Positions 24,084 to 36,046 of a stretch of 64,000 nt of DNA are shown here, one piece after another. The DNA is from Erythroxylum novogranatense. Lineage: Eukaryota; Streptophyta; Magnoliopsida; Malpighiales; Erythroxylaceae. The notes under the pieces are model-generated. The model saw only the letters and a list, made by a program, of their open reading frames with translations. It ran no database searches and was not told the DNA's origin. How positions within the stretch are numbered: position 1 is the stretch's first letter; each line of letters opens with the position of its first letter. A program made the position numbers and the translations under genes. The stretch covers positions 91,396,977 to 91,460,976 of the forward strand of contig CM057226.1 in NCBI GenBank assembly GCA_029891385.1, written 5' to 3'.

Positions 24084-25272
24084 ACCACACGGGCAGGAGG
24101 TTTATTCTAACTCCATTGAAACCGATTACACTTACAAAGGTTGACAAGGAGCAAGTTTTGCTTAGTGTTGAAGAAAGGGAGGCAATCCGAGATAAGTTGC
24201 CTAGCTTTGATCCAATTGGTGTGGAAGATGAGAAGAAGCCAAGAGCTCTCATTCCACAAGAAGTTCAAGAGTTGATTGATTTGTATCCAACTGTGTTCCC
24301 AAAAGAACTTCCTAAGGGGCTACCCCCTTTGAGATCCATTCAACATCAAATCAATTTTGTTCCGGGAGCGGTTATTCCACACAAACAATCCTACCGTATG
24401 AGTCCAAAAGAGGGTGAAGCATTGAAGAACATTGTTGATGACTTGCTAGACTGTGGTTTCATTAGGCCGTCTACTTCTCCATGTATGGTGAAAAATGGCA
24501 AATGGCAGATGGTAATCGACTCTAGAGTGGTGAACAAGATTACAGTCAAGTATAGGTACCCCATTCCTAGACTTGACGACATGTTAGACCACTTGTTTAG
24601 AGGCAAAATATTCACTAGACTTGATCTTGCCAACAGATTTCATCAAATAAGAGTGAGTGAGGGAGATGAGTGGAAAACAACATTCAAAACACGTGAGGGT
24701 CTCTTTGAGTGGTTAGTGATGCCGATGGGAATGTCAAATTCACCATCACATTTTATGAGGCTTATGAATGAGGTACTTAACCCTTTCCTTCACAAATTTG
24801 TTGAAGTGTACTTTGATGATATTTTAATCTTTTCCAAATCTCTAGATGAACATGTGCTGCATTTGAAAAGTGTCTTTGATGTCTTAGCTAGAGAGTCCTT
24901 GTATGCCAATGTTGAAAAGTGTCATTTTTGTGATCATTCTTTGACTTTCCTAGGATTTGTCATTCGCCAAGATGGTATTGGTATGGATCCCTCAAAGGTC
25001 CAAACTATTCTAGATTGGCCGGTCCTAACTAGCCTTTTCCAAGTTAGAAGCTTTCATGGTTTTTGTTCATTCTATAGGAGATTCATTAGGAATTTTAGTA
25101 CAATCACTGCTCCTATAACTGAATGCATGAAAAAAGGTGATTTTAAGTGGACAAATCAGGCCACTATTGCATTCAACACTTTGAAAAATTTGATCACAAG
25201 GGCACCTGTTTTAAAGCTAGCTGATTTTAGTGCACCATTTGAACTTGAGTGTGATGCAAGTGGGGTAGGAAT
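24084..25272 (+). pseudogene. Gypsy reverse transcriptase and start of RNase H
   Basis: Open from about 24,116. Landmarks are 'YPIPRLDDMLDHLFRGKIF', 'TRLDLANRFHQIRV', 'MPMGMSNSPSHFMRLMNEVL' and the active-site 'YFDDILIFSKSLDEH' (YFDD at 24,809-24,820). 'SFHGFCSFYRRFIRNFSTI' follows, then the start of RNase H 'FELECDASGVGI'. The wording is of the plant chromovirus-like Gypsy group. The active-site aspartates are kept, but upstream damage (stop, frameshift) and the downstream solo LTR at 25,273 make the element dead. Confidence 0.9.
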
Positions 25273-27142
25273 TGTAGGAAAATCCCGGTGTGAGCATCAC
25301 ATGTCTACGGTGCGGAAAACAAAATTTTTTATTCCGGGACCTTCCCGAAAGCCAGGATCCATGTGTCTATACAACAAACTCAAACCATAACGGCCAAAGG
25401 AGACCGTCTCCAACGGTATCCACGTAGAGATCGGAGAACCTAACCGGGACAAACCCTTTGACCCGGGAATAGCTAGAACAAAGTAAAGAGTGCTAGCTCT
25501 TATCTTTGTCCTTGGAGAGCTTGAAACCAATGGAAAAAAGGAGATGAAACCTGGAGAAGAAGAGAGCTTGATCGATGGTGAGAGAACACTTTCTCTTAGG
25601 TTTTCAAAAAACCTCTCTTAATCTTGCTATCCCACGATCATCACCACTCTTTCTTACCTTTCCATATGTCTTATAACCTTTAAAGACATATTAAAGCTAA
25701 TGGTGGAGGCTTGTCCACGTTAGCCATTATATATATATATATATATATAATAAAGTTAAAGATTGATAAAACTAACTTCCTCTCCTTCCACGTTTCAACA
25801 TATATATATATATATATATTAATTAATTAATTATATATATATATATTAATTTTTTAATTAATTAATTATATATATATATATAAATAAATGCTGAAGTGGT
25901 CCGATCACATGGGGTCGGTCTTCTACCGCCACCGGGTCCCTTATGGGAAAAACCCCAAAACCTTTTTTCAAGAATATCGTTGTCACGATCTCATCGGGAC
26001 ATATCTCGATCTCATCGGGATCCATTTAATCCGCTTGCTCTCCATATATTAGAACTCGTCCAAAACTATTTTACTTAATTCTCCGAGACACTCTTATGCG
26101 TGTGACCCATTAGGTTCCGGTTATGTTGGCCACTTAGATTAACACTTAATCGAGCAAGTCACGAAGCGGTATCTAGAACACATCGTGACCCCAATTGATC
26201 GGAAAGTAATTGGTTTGAAGAATGAACATGTATTCATCATGAACCATATCACGAACCTTTCCATAGACAATTCTTGTGTAATTCGTCCTTTCACCATGCT
26301 ATACCCCACTTGGTTATGAGTATGGGCAATGTGTCAACTCTTTACTAGACCGACTATGTCAAATCTAGTCCAAGTGATTTCAGTTCTCGTCCTGGGACTC
26401 ATTACTTTATATGTCAATGAAGACATTCTTCATGACATATATGCTACTGACGAGACTTCCAAGTAATGACCCCGACAAGAGGTCATGGGTATCATCTTCG
26501 CTATCACGTAAGTGGTGAATCATCTATCGCTACTCAATTACCTTGAATACCTCAAGTGCACCCAATCACCACCCTATGAGCAACCTCTATAAGGCAACAA
26601 GGAATGGAGTCAAAGCACGTAATCAAGATATCCAAGATATCCTCGAGCACCTCAAGTCTAAGGATACTTGCACCATTGCTATGATGAGATTATCACTGAC
26701 ATTAGAATAGGACATCCATGTGATGATCTCATAGCAGGTCATCCAATGTACTTACTACCTCTAGTAAGCATCCACATCTCAACCCTAAATATCTCATATT
26801 TACGACTTCGAGATCCATTGCTTGATCAAATCAAGGAGCTTGAGATGTACTAGTCTCTCCGGATTACCTGATGTCCGGTCTCAAGAATCCTATGACTAGG
26901 ATAATTTAGAATCGACATAATTGCACATGATAGGAATCTCAACAGTATGATCACATCACAATTTCCTTCATGCTGTGTCATATATCATAGACTTCATTAA
27001 TTTGCTTATAGATCAATATCCATTCATAAATAATGAACAGCAAGTTAATGAAATATGCCTTTCTTTATTTATTCATAAAGTATGTACACAACTTTGTACA
27101 AAATGCGCTAAAGGCGATTGCCTTCAGGGCACTACTCTAACA
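25273..27142. mobile_element. Solo LTR, 1,870 bp, inserted in Gypsy RNase H
   Basis: The sequence starts TGTAGG and ends TAACA. It is flanked by a perfect 5 bp duplication GGAAT (25,268-25,272 and 27,143-27,147) and interrupts the RNase H reading frame, which resumes immediately afterwards. There is no primer site, purine tract or coding interior, so it is best read as a solo LTR left by LTR-LTR recombination. It includes a palindromic AT microsatellite near 25,727-25,890. Orientation is undecided. Confidence 0.85.
25727..25890. repeat. AT microsatellite and AT-rich palindromes
   Basis: (TA)n runs at about 25,729-25,750 and again around 25,799-25,882. The second block alternates TA runs with TTAATTAATTAA blocks, so the strand can fold back on itself. 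It lies inside the solo LTR. Confidence 0.8.
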
Positions 27143-27565
27143 GGAATAGGGGCTGTTTTAAGCCAAGAGGGTAGACCAATTGCATTTTTTAGTGAAAAAC
27201 TCAATGAAGCAAGAAAAAGATACACAACTTATGATAAAGAGTTTTATGCAATTGTTAGGGCCGTTAGACATTTCCGACCTTATTTGTTGGTCAATCCTTT
27301 CATTCTTTTCACTGATCATGACTCACTAAAATATGTCCACAGTCAAGCCAACCTAAGTCAAAAACATGCTACTTGGATTGAATTCCTTTAATCTTTTGAC
27401 TTTGTCATTAAGTATAAAAAAGGGACCACAAATGTTGTTGCCGATTCTTTGTCAAGAAAATTCCTTTTGTTGAGTTCAATGCATGCACATGTTGTAGGTT
27501 TTGATGATATTAGGGGGATGTATGAGAGTGATAAAGATTTTGGTGAGATTTTTGGTGGGATCAAT
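27143..27565 (+). pseudogene. Gypsy RNase H remainder, element truncated after it
   Basis: Continues the pol frame across the solo LTR with 'GIGAVLSQEGRPIAFFSEKL', 'YTTYDKEFYAIVRAVRHFRP', 'FTDHDSLKYVHSQANLSQKH' and, after a TAA at 27,389-27,391, 'KKGTTNVVADSLSRK'. Integrase, purine tract and 3' LTR are missing. The sequence runs into a different transposon remnant at the site of the next solo LTR, so the 3' part of the element has been lost. Confidence 0.85.
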
Positions 27566-29732
27566 TGTTGGGCCCGGGTCCCGGATCCCTATTCCTGAGG
27601 TGGCCCCTCGGGCTGCGCCAGCGACGAGCGCCCCAGAACTTCGGACCTGATCCCAACATCTATACATAAGTTCGATTCACACAAACATATACTTATACAT
27701 ACATTCTACACATGCATTCCATCTATGAATTAAACACCCCATCAATCAAGGGGCTTCATGTCATTACAATCCGAAGGAAATTCAAACAGCATTCTCAAAA
27801 TAGCATAATACAGAATAAAGTTTAAATCCAAAATACATGAATATGCTCCATGATGATATGCTCGGAGGGCCAACCAAAATACTAACTTAATACAAAACTC
27901 CTAACTAGCTTGAAGTTTCTGATGTCTTGCAAGATCAACGATCGTCTCGTTCTGCACCTGAGGAGGGGAGTTAATGAGGTGAGCTGCGAAGCTCAGTAGC
28001 ATATACATCTATAGCCATTGGCAACAAGCCACACATTCAAGCATATAAATGTACAAGTATAGCAAGTTAACAATTATCAATTGATTCACATTCATATAAC
28101 CATCAAGAGAATATATCATGCAATTCCTGCTTCACAACATAACAATTACTATGCATCATTTCCAACAAATCAATCATGTAATGCACAACAAATGGCTCGA
28201 GAGTTCCGTAAAACGATCCGGATAAACCGAAGTTTATACTGTAAACTATCCGAGTCCGATTTCTTAAGAATCTCGTGGCCTCAAGCGGGCAGCCGGAAAA
28301 AGGCTATACGTCCACGTGCACGTGACTATCCATCCGTTACTCTCTCACCTAAACAAAGCACATAACAATTCAATTCATGCTCGAAGCATTTTATCAAAGC
28401 TTTCATACTTTTCATTCTTTTCATTCTTGCAAAATGCCATAAGGCCTATCAAGGCCGTACATAATCATGCTCACAATGCATTTTCAATATTTCTTATCAT
28501 TCAACACAAACAGTGTCACACACATGCAAGCAAGCATACATATATTGCCCATACACACAACAACCATAAATATATTACCCACCTAATATCGCTCGAGAAT
28601 CCAACTCACTGTTGTCCTTCCTCTTGCGATTGGATCAGGTCGGCTTGGTTTCCTAAAACAAACCAAGTTCCCATTCAATTAACAGTCAAAAGAAATATTC
28701 AAGAAGCTCAAAAAGTAAAAGCACTAGCGTTAAAAGTCTACATTCAACTTCCATCTAAATTCCCGAATCTTAAGAGACAAATTTCGAACTTCCAACCCAA
28801 TTTTTGAACTTCCCTTCTTCATAAAACTTGTAGCCCTTTATCTCTAGATCACAACAAATCCAAAATCACCTCAATTGGACATCTACAACCCAAAATATGC
28901 CTAAAAGATTAAATTTCCTCGTCATTGAAGCAGAGGGCTCATGGCAATGAACGCTGCAAGGCGCCATGGCGACACGCACGTCGCGGCGAACATAGGTTCG
29001 CACGTCACGACGAACCCTTTCTCTCACGTCGCGACGAATATAATTTCCGCTCGTCACGGCGTGTTCATACGCACGTCGCGACGTGCGGGCCTGGAAAACG
29101 ACTCCGAACTCGATTTTCCATCATTTTCCAACTTCAATCATTTCCTTTTTCCAGATACAACACACTTAAACCTTGATTTAAGTCTCATACTACATTTCTA
29201 ACCCATTTACAACTGAAAACAAACACGAAATCATCAACCCATAGAAATCTATCCATTTTTCCTTTAAAACCCTAAACCACTGATTCTCACACATTCAACA
29301 TATCTTTAGGTTTAATCCAACCACAATACAATGGAATGAACTCAAATTTACCCGGAAATGCTTCGAATCTATCGGAAATCGCAAGGATCACAAAACTCCC
29401 TTTTCTTTTCCTCTTCCTCCACCTACGACTTCTCCTTCTTTTCTTTCCTCTTATTTCTTTCCTTTCCCTTTCTTCTAACTCTTTCTTAAGTCTAAAGGGA
29501 TGGTTAAAGACCATTATATCCCTCCAAGCCAAGCTTTAACCTATCCAACTTAAGCAATCTTCCCAAAATGCCCTCATAAACTTTTACCCTTGAATTCCTA
29601 TTTAAACCACATTAAACTCAAATAAATCTCAATTATCCACTAATACTCCCAATTCCATCAAACTAAGACATAATCACATGATTAACACAATTCATGCTTA
29701 ATGACATCATAAAATAAATTCGGGGTCCAACA
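27566..29732 (-). mobile_element. Solo LTR, 2,167 bp (TGTTGG...CCAACA)
   Basis: The termini TGTTGGGCCC and GGTCCAACA form short inverted repeats. A perfect 5 bp duplication TCAAT flanks it (27,561-27,565 and 29,733-29,737). The minus-strand end GGGATCCGGGACCCGGGCCCAACA-like is close to the LTR end of the element at 42,642-49,382, so I infer a related family in minus orientation. It holds a CpG-rich palindrome array (28,970-29,090). No primer site or coding interior was found. Confidence 0.85.
28970..29090. repeat. Array of CpG palindromes (CGTCGCGACG units)
   Basis: Within AT-rich DNA, five units of the form CACGTCGCGGCG / CACGTCACGACG / CACGTCGCGACG / CGTCACGGCG / CACGTCGCGACG recur at roughly 25-30 bp spacing. 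The last sits in a perfect 16 bp palindrome GCACGTCGCGACGTGC at 29,071-29,086. The spacers are unrelated to each other. The minus strand reads as R-V-R-R-D-V-type repeats but does not look like a real protein. Confidence 0.75.
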
Positions 29733-30290
29733 TCAATTCAGAAATTGTGTTCCAGAATTGAGAAGGTTTGCAATTCGGTTTTAAGTCAAGGTATGAGTGT
29801 AACCGGACGTGAACGAAACTAGAGCACATTTGAATTTATCCACTCAAAGAAAAGAAATAGATTGGAGCATAAGAGATTGAATGACTTAGTTTATGTTCGT
29901 TACAATTTAAAGCTTCGGGAAAGGTATGTTATTTTCATTATTATCATTATTAATTTTGATATAATTTCTCATAATTTTTTAATAATTAAAGTTAATTGTT
30001 TGCTAGGAGTCTGAATAGCACAAATAGTTCAAATGATCAAATTGTCATTGATAATATTGATGTTTTGACGGATTGAGTTTCTGAAGGACCCAATTTGGTT
30101 GATGTGAATAATTTGAATTTGGAAGATAATCTTGGATGAGAAAGCGTTGACATGTCATTTGGTGCATTAAGTTTGAATGATAATGATGATGAAGCTCCTC
30201 TCAATGATAAGGATTTTGTACCAAATGGTCATGAGGTCGGTCTTGAGCTTCTAGCAGTATCCTCCCATCGATTGATTGAATTTCGTGTTT
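29733..30290 (+). pseudogene. hAT transposase C-terminal remnant with intron
   Basis: The plus strand encodes text typical of plant hAT (BED-finger) transposase C-termini: 'STFEFIHSKKRNRLEHKRLN' and 'DLVYVRYNLKLRER', with a stop where the family has Trp (RNW-S). An intron GTATGT...GCTAG (29,924-30,006) is followed by an acidic tail 'VSEGPNLVDVNNLNLEDN' with two further Trp-to-stop changes. It is a decayed gene, different from the minus-strand hAT at 14 kb. The solo LTR at 27,566 inserted at its junction with the Gypsy fragment. Confidence 0.65.
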
Positions 30291-30911
30291 TATTTTTCTC
30301 TTCTTTTAATTTTACTTGTATTTGATGTTTATGTTAAATTGTATATATGTAATGTAACTGTAATATTTTGTTTCAAGTTTAACTTCTACTTGATTGCTTA
30401 TTCGTTATCAACTTTTTTGTAATATTTATTGCTATTTTTATCAAATGTTTTGAATCTTTTGATGTAATTTTATTTATTAAAATGATGAAATTGTATTATT
30501 GTAATTTGTAATATGTTAAATACTTTGTATTATTCTTAATTTGATGTGTGTATAATAATGATTGTTTTGTTTATATTAATTGTGGTTATTATTTATATGT
30601 AAAATATTTAAAATTATTGTTATTGACTTATTTCATATTAATTGTCATTATTATTTATTATTAAAATTTTTGAAAGTATGGTTTGATGTAAAAACAAACT
30701 AATAAAGTATCAAGATAACTGTTATAATATACCAATATGGACTATTTTGCAATTTTTAAAAATTTTAAAGATTATTTTATAAATTTAAAAAATTACTCAA
30801 AATGATACCCAATTTTGACCGATATCGATACAGTTTCATTCTAAAACTCAATATGGTGTACGGTATTAATAACTTTGATAATAATCTTTCGTTTACGTGT
30901 TTTCAAGATAG
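30291..30911. other. AT-rich sequence, nothing recognised
   Basis: T-rich downstream flank of the hAT remnant. No open frame or repeat of note. Confidence 0.5.
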
Positions 30912-31163
30912 GAAGGAGAGGATACTGAGTCTTTCGATTGGAGAACCCCGGGCAAAAGGTGTTCTCCAATGGACAATGTGTCGGCCAATCAAGGAGAATT
31001 AAAAGGCAGTAAGATAAAGATATGGTGGCTTGAAGAGCAAAGTTATCGAGTCCCGGAGACGGTGATAGCTTGGATGTATGTTATTGCTGATGACGATGGT
31101 TTAGTAACAGCAAGGCTTTGTAGCATTTTTTATGAGTTTGGTGCTTTAAACAATGGCCTGTAA
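30912..31163 (+). other. Unrecognised 83-codon open stretch
   Basis: One frame is open from just after a stop at 30,909-30,911 to TAA at 31,161-31,163, with an internal ATG at 30,969. It contains 'GSKIKIWWLEEQSYRVPET' and 'WMYVIADDDGLVTARLCSIF'. The composition is protein-like, unlike the AT-rich flanks. I cannot name a family. It may be an exon of a lost gene or part of the transposon remnant upstream. Confidence 0.25.
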
Positions 31164-32786
31164 TTATTCCCTTTTTCTTTAATTTAATCTATTTTTTTCA
31201 AAAATTAATTATGTTTATCCAAGAAAGCATATCATGGAATTATTTATTATTTATTTATTTATTAAGGAATAAAAGGTCGGACTTTTGTGATTTCACTTTT
31301 AGAACATTTTTATTTTATATTACTAAAACACTAAAATATAGCTTTATTGAGTTTCTATTGATTATTCTAAAATAATATTCTGTGATGAACTGTTAAATAC
31401 AAAATATGATTATTGTGATCTGGCTTTAGTAATAAACTCTATTAAAATAACTTTGCAAAATTTAATATTTAATGTTAAAATATTTTTTAATAGTTTTAAA
31501 ATATAAAATTTCTTAAATTAGTAAAACTAAAATTGCACCTTTTCACAATTATATGTCATCAATTCGTAGCTTATAAGTGATTATTATTATTAAATAAGAA
31601 TTTATTAATTTTACTGTTTATAAGTGAAAAACCGTAAAAGATAGTAGTTTCGCAAACTTTTCAATTTTACCATGAATGTCTCTAGCACAAATGAAAACGC
31701 AAAAAATCAAAATGAATTAATAAAAAACACCCGAAATTTGGTAACGCAGTTCAGCACACTTTATTTACGTTTGCGAAGGTCCTCACCTAACTTAATACTT
31801 TCATTAATGACCGTAGTTTTTATATAAGGTTTTATTGAGCCGACAACACTCAACCATTCACATTATCTCTCGTCCTCACTATTTATGAAAGTAATTTCAT
31901 ACTCAATAGTATGACCATCTCATACTAACCTCAATAGAGAATTTATCTCAACAATCTATTAATTGAAACACAATAAATAAAAGACTCAAGTATCTGAAAA
32001 TTAATAGCAAAATCTGAACACAATTGAGATTGAAATAAGACAACTTTCCTATAAGTTTAACTCCTCCAAAAGAGATCTAAAAGTTGTTCACACACAATCA
32101 ATTTAATCGTGAGCTACTCCACAAGGACGACAGTCCAATGTGAGCAATCTCCACATGATCAATACTGAGCTGTGAGTCTTTCACTCAAAAAACACATACT
32201 ACACCCTTTAATTGTTATCAAGCAATCAAGAAATATACCACTAAAGAATACACAATCAAACAGCCCACATCTTCAATAATATCCTATCAATCCACACACA
32301 ATGCTTAAGGCACTCACAATGCTCACTCATAGACACAATCATGTGTCTCGTCAAAGCCAAAAACCCCAAAATCACTTCAGCTATTTTTCACAAAAAAACA
32401 ATTGACCCACGTACCAAAGAGCACTTGAAAAGATCGTCAATTAACATACCAAAATCCCACACAACAAAGACCAATGTCTATCCAAAAAACGCTTTGCTAC
32501 TCATTTGAAATTCCAGCAACCCCCACACATAATATACATACTTCTTGTCAAAACACACATTAATTAAAGATAAGACTCTATCATAATTAAAAGATTATTC
32601 CCGATTAAACTCAATTAATTTAGATTTAAATTTTAAACTCATCAATATTATCTTAATGTCCAATTATCAAACAATTTCAAACCCAAATAATAAGATGTAT
32701 AACATGTATATTAATCATAATTATATTAGGGAGTTCCCATGCCTGTCAATCGTTAACCAGGTAACCTTTTACTGGGATCACTTCCC
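31164..32786. other. 3' flank of the BAHD gene, no gene recognised
   Basis: AT-rich. About 31,740-32,300 is more complex and LTR-like in texture, but I found no paired termini. The BAHD 3' UTR must lie in its right-hand end. Confidence 0.45.
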
Positions 32787-34115
32787 CTACTTGTTACACA
32801 TAGTTGCCATGAACTCACAATTACTTCCTAAAGCCTCAAGAGTCTTTGGAAAGAGGCAAACCTCAACATCCACACTGCCTTCTTCAACTCCAGCAAAGAG
32901 AGTGATCTTCCCATCGTGTTTATTTCCTTGTCCGCTTCTTACAGCAACTGGCTTTCCCCATCCAAAGTCGTTGCCGTAGACATCGAACCGTGGCGAACTA
33001 CTGGTCACCAAAGCGTTAGTTGTCATGTTTTTCATTGTTATTACCTTGGGCTCTTCAGTCCAAGCCTTGTAGAAGTTGGTCAACTTATCTTCTGTGTGCC
33101 AAGCTACAGTCTTGTTCATCAGCCAAGCTGCATGGCCATGTCCAGTCTCGTGTAGCTCCTTTGCTGTCATTGTTACGGTACCAGTTTGAACAGCATTTCC
33201 AAAATATCCTTCTGGTAACGGTGGGTTCAATCTTGGTCTTACACCAATCAGTAACTTGAAGTTGATCTCTTGATCAGGACTAAGGGATTGACAACGAACT
33301 ATGCCCCTCCATACATGGGATAACAGTGCTTGGAGAGATGATATCTTGTTCGTGCCAATTTCTGAATTGACCTTGGCTTTAAGTGCTGCAATTCTCTGTC
33401 GTGTAAAATGGAAAATCCTTTCTTTCAATATGGGTGAACTTAACTTCTCATCAGGCTTCATCTTGCTTATCGAGCTCGGGATACGAACAGGACAATCAAC
33501 TCTATCAGGAAACCAACGTTGGAGGACAGGAGGCTTGGAAAGTTTAACCATCCCACGACTGATTTCAGACCAAGAGTTGAAGAAATGCCAGAAAGACGTT
33601 CCATCAGCAACTACATGGTTTATAGTGCAACCGATAAAAATACCATCCACGAGCTCAGTGACTTGGACTCCGAGCAATGGCCTGGATATCCCTTCGTAGT
33701 TTTTTGTCTCATTCAGAGCAAAGAATGAGTGGACAATCTCGGGAACATATAAAGACTCCATGATATCAGCGATTGTTACACGAGCAGCTATGGCCTGAAC
33801 AAAAAGAGCACCAGCATTGTTACAATCGATGAAAAAGGACGCGGTACCACTACCATGCTGGATGGTGGCCAGGCGACCAGCAAGTGGGGCAAAGAAGTCC
33901 AATGTACGAGAAAGCGAGGTTTCTAAATGGCGGATAGTGAAGTTAATATCTTTTGAGAATTTGGGTTTGTGGAAAAGAAGGCCTTTCTGAATAGGACCTA
34001 CTGCAAGGAGCTGGAGGTCCCATGGAGTTAGCTCCACCTTGGAGGGTGTTGATTCATTGGGTTGTTGATTTTGTGATCGGACTGTGCTAGTGGAGATGAA
34101 CCTTATGCTCACCAT
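32787..34115 (-). CDS. BAHD (HXXXD-type) acyltransferase, 442 aa, single exon
   Basis: Cytosolic acyl-CoA-dependent transferase that moves an acyl group from CoA to an alcohol or amine. The catalytic HVVAD is at residues 167-171 and the structural DFGWG at 383-387, the normal spacing for this family. Length (442) is typical. The N-terminal 'LTPWDLQLLAVGPIQKG' and 'HVVADGTSFWHFFNSWSEIS' resemble the group of uncharacterised Arabidopsis acetyltransferases around At3g50280, so acetyl-CoA use is plausible but the acceptor is unknown. There is no signal peptide. The start ATG at 34,115 is the first in frame and gives the expected N-terminus. No stop or frameshift is present, so it is likely functional despite its repeat-rich surroundings. 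Confidence 0.93.
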   Translation of the reverse strand: MVSIRFISTSTVRSQNQQPNESTPSKVELTPWDLQLLAVGPIQKGLLFHKPKFSKDINFTIRHLETSLSRTLDFFAPLAGRLATIQHGSGTASFFIDCNNAGALFVQAIAARVTIADIMESLYVPEIVHSFFALNETKNYEGISRPLLGVQVTELVDGIFIGCTINHVVADGTSFWHFFNSWSEISRGMVKLSKPPVLQRWFPDRVDCPVRIPSSISKMKPDEKLSSPILKERIFHFTRQRIAALKAKVNSEIGTNKISSLQALLSHVWRGIVRCQSLSPDQEINFKLLIGVRPRLNPPLPEGYFGNAVQTGTVTMTAKELHETGHGHAAWLMNKTVAWHTEDKLTNFYKAWTEEPKVITMKNMTTNALVTSSSPRFDVYGNDFGWGKPVAVRSGQGNKHDGKITLFAGVEEGSVDVEVCLFPKTLEALGSNCEFMATMCNK

Positions 34116-35318
34116 ATTCTCCCCTGTTCTTGCAAACTACGGATCGATTGTACTAGCCACCTGGAACATAATACATTTACAAGCTATATAAATAGGAAAG
34201 AAGCATACAAGAAACGTGAGAAAATTGCACCAGAAGTCCACGGGAAGCTATAATTCAAGTGGAACAGTGTTGCTTGTGGGAACGTTAACGGTGATCAGAT
34301 GCCTATTTGATTAAACTTGTTCTAAAATAAAATCAGTCGCATTTCATTTATTTTAAATATTTAAAGATAGAAATAGGTGAATTGATAAGAGAATCGTCTT
34401 TGTGTAAATAGTCGTTTAAAACTTGAAACTAGAACTTTATTTTTTACAAGAGATCTATCCGATTCGAGTGAAAATTAGTGTGGATAATTTAAATGTGTCT
34501 TTTTATAATTAAGATCCTACTGTTATACTTTGTAGACAATAAAAAAATTAAAAATAAAATTTTTACCAAATAATTAAAATATCATTTAAATAAGTAAAAC
34601 GATCTACATCTTTTACTCTCTTTTTTTAAACCTTAACTATGATTGAACCGTATGGTTTGTTACAGACCGTTCAAATTGATGGTCTTCATAACTAGTTCTT
34701 ATCTATAGTTAGTCAAACTGTTTAATTTGACTGGTGAAGCAAAAAAGATACCTATGTGGAAAAGTGAAATAAGGACAGAGGACAATAATGCACAATTTTG
34801 TGATAAGCGGCACGTGTCTGTTCACAACAGATGGTATACAACAAGAAGTCACAATCAAAAGCGGAAGTTAGAGTTCTTTCCTAAAATGATCAACAAAGCC
34901 TAACAGAGCCAAATGAAGTTAGAGTTCTTTCCTAAAATCATCAACAAAGCCTAACAGAGCTAAAAGAAATGATTCTTCATCCCACTAAGAGAGCTAAAAG
35001 AAATGATTCTTCATCCCACTAACAAAGTGCCATTAAAATTTCAACGTTTACAAAACTGACACCGGTTATTTTCAAATAAAAACTAAAATATAATATTTTT
35101 CTATGTATTTCTTAAGTTATTTTTAGTAATCACTCTATTAAGATTAAAAATTAATACAACCGAAAGATTAACATATATTATATTTCTTTCTCATAAAGAA
35201 AGTAATTGATCTTATCAATTAAAGTTTAAAAGTATTTAGATAAATATACAGGTACTTATTAGAATTAAATTCACTTAACTAACGAGAATCCTCATAAAAT
35301 ATTATTTGTGCATCTGTA
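34116..35318. other. Upstream region of the BAHD gene
   Basis: Contains the BAHD promoter and 5' UTR, whose limits cannot be fixed, then AT-rich DNA. A TATATAAATA-like box occurs near 34,182-34,191 on the opposite reading of this segment. It carries the short tandem repeats listed separately. Confidence 0.4.
34864..35023. repeat. Two adjoining tandem duplications (51 bp and 34 bp units)
   Basis: A 51 bp unit beginning 'gaagttagagttctttcc' is present twice (34,864 and 34,915). It is followed directly by a 34 bp unit beginning 'agagctaaaagaaatgattc', also twice (34,956 and 34,990). Copies differ at one or two bases. Confidence 0.9.
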
Positions 35319-36046
35319 TTTTTTTTTTTTGAAGAATATGAAATGTATTAAGCCCTAAAAGGCAAGTCAACTATACAATCAAAATATAATGCTACCTGTC
35401 ACCTAAGTTTAGTGACATTCAAGGATTACAAAAGAGACTTGAATACATCATAAACTAAACATTCTAGAATTTATAGGTATTGCTTATATTGGAATTTGGG
35501 ATTTTGTAAACTAATTTGGAGCCTAATATGTTGCACAAGCTATTTATTGAATTGTTCCATTGATAGGCATTTGACTTAGAAGATTCTGTAGTGTCTTTCA
35601 TCCTATTTTGTGGTGATTGTTGTAGATAAAACTACCTAGAAACATTTGTGGGCTATGCTGTTTGAGCTCATACAATTTAAGTACTGGTAGATGATAATAT
35701 CCATATTATCTAACTCCACACTTATTAAGCACCTTTTGAGTAGCTCAACTCATATTCCCTTAATACAACTACATTTAAAGAATAAATGTGAAGTGCTTTT
35801 CTCGACTTCTCTATATAAGGAGCAGCAGTTGGTGAGTTGCAGATATCTAACAAGTTTGTCAATTGTTTTAAGCTTCTCTTATATTGCAAACCAGAGTGTG
35901 ATTGCATCTTGAGGATTGAGGTAACTTACCCAGATTGCTTTGGCCCAAGGTACTTTTGGAAGGTCTTTGAAGATCAATTTCTTATAGGATGAATTGGAGA
36001 ATTTTCCATCATTAGCATTCTTGCAATTGTATTTATCCTCATCTAT
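35319..36046 (-). pseudogene. LINE remnant, 3' part (zf-RVT domain and poly(A) tail)
   Basis: The T12 run at 35,319-35,330 is the poly(A) tail on the minus strand. Reading leftwards from 36,046, the translation shows 'KVPWAKAIWVSYLNPQDAIT', 'EKLKTIDKLVRYLQLTNCCS' and 'KSTSHLFFKCSCIKGI', the reverse-transcriptase zinc-binding domain of plant LINEs (pattern: PWAK.IW...PKHAF..WLA...L.T.DRL and HLFF.C...IW). In-frame stops make it a pseudogene. It continues at 50,207 beyond the CACTA insertion. Confidence 0.8.

Noticed and set aside
28866..29176. Arg/Val-rich open frames on both strands as a real protein
   Set aside because: They arise from translating the CpG palindrome array; they lie inside a solo LTR and have no promoter or family resemblance.
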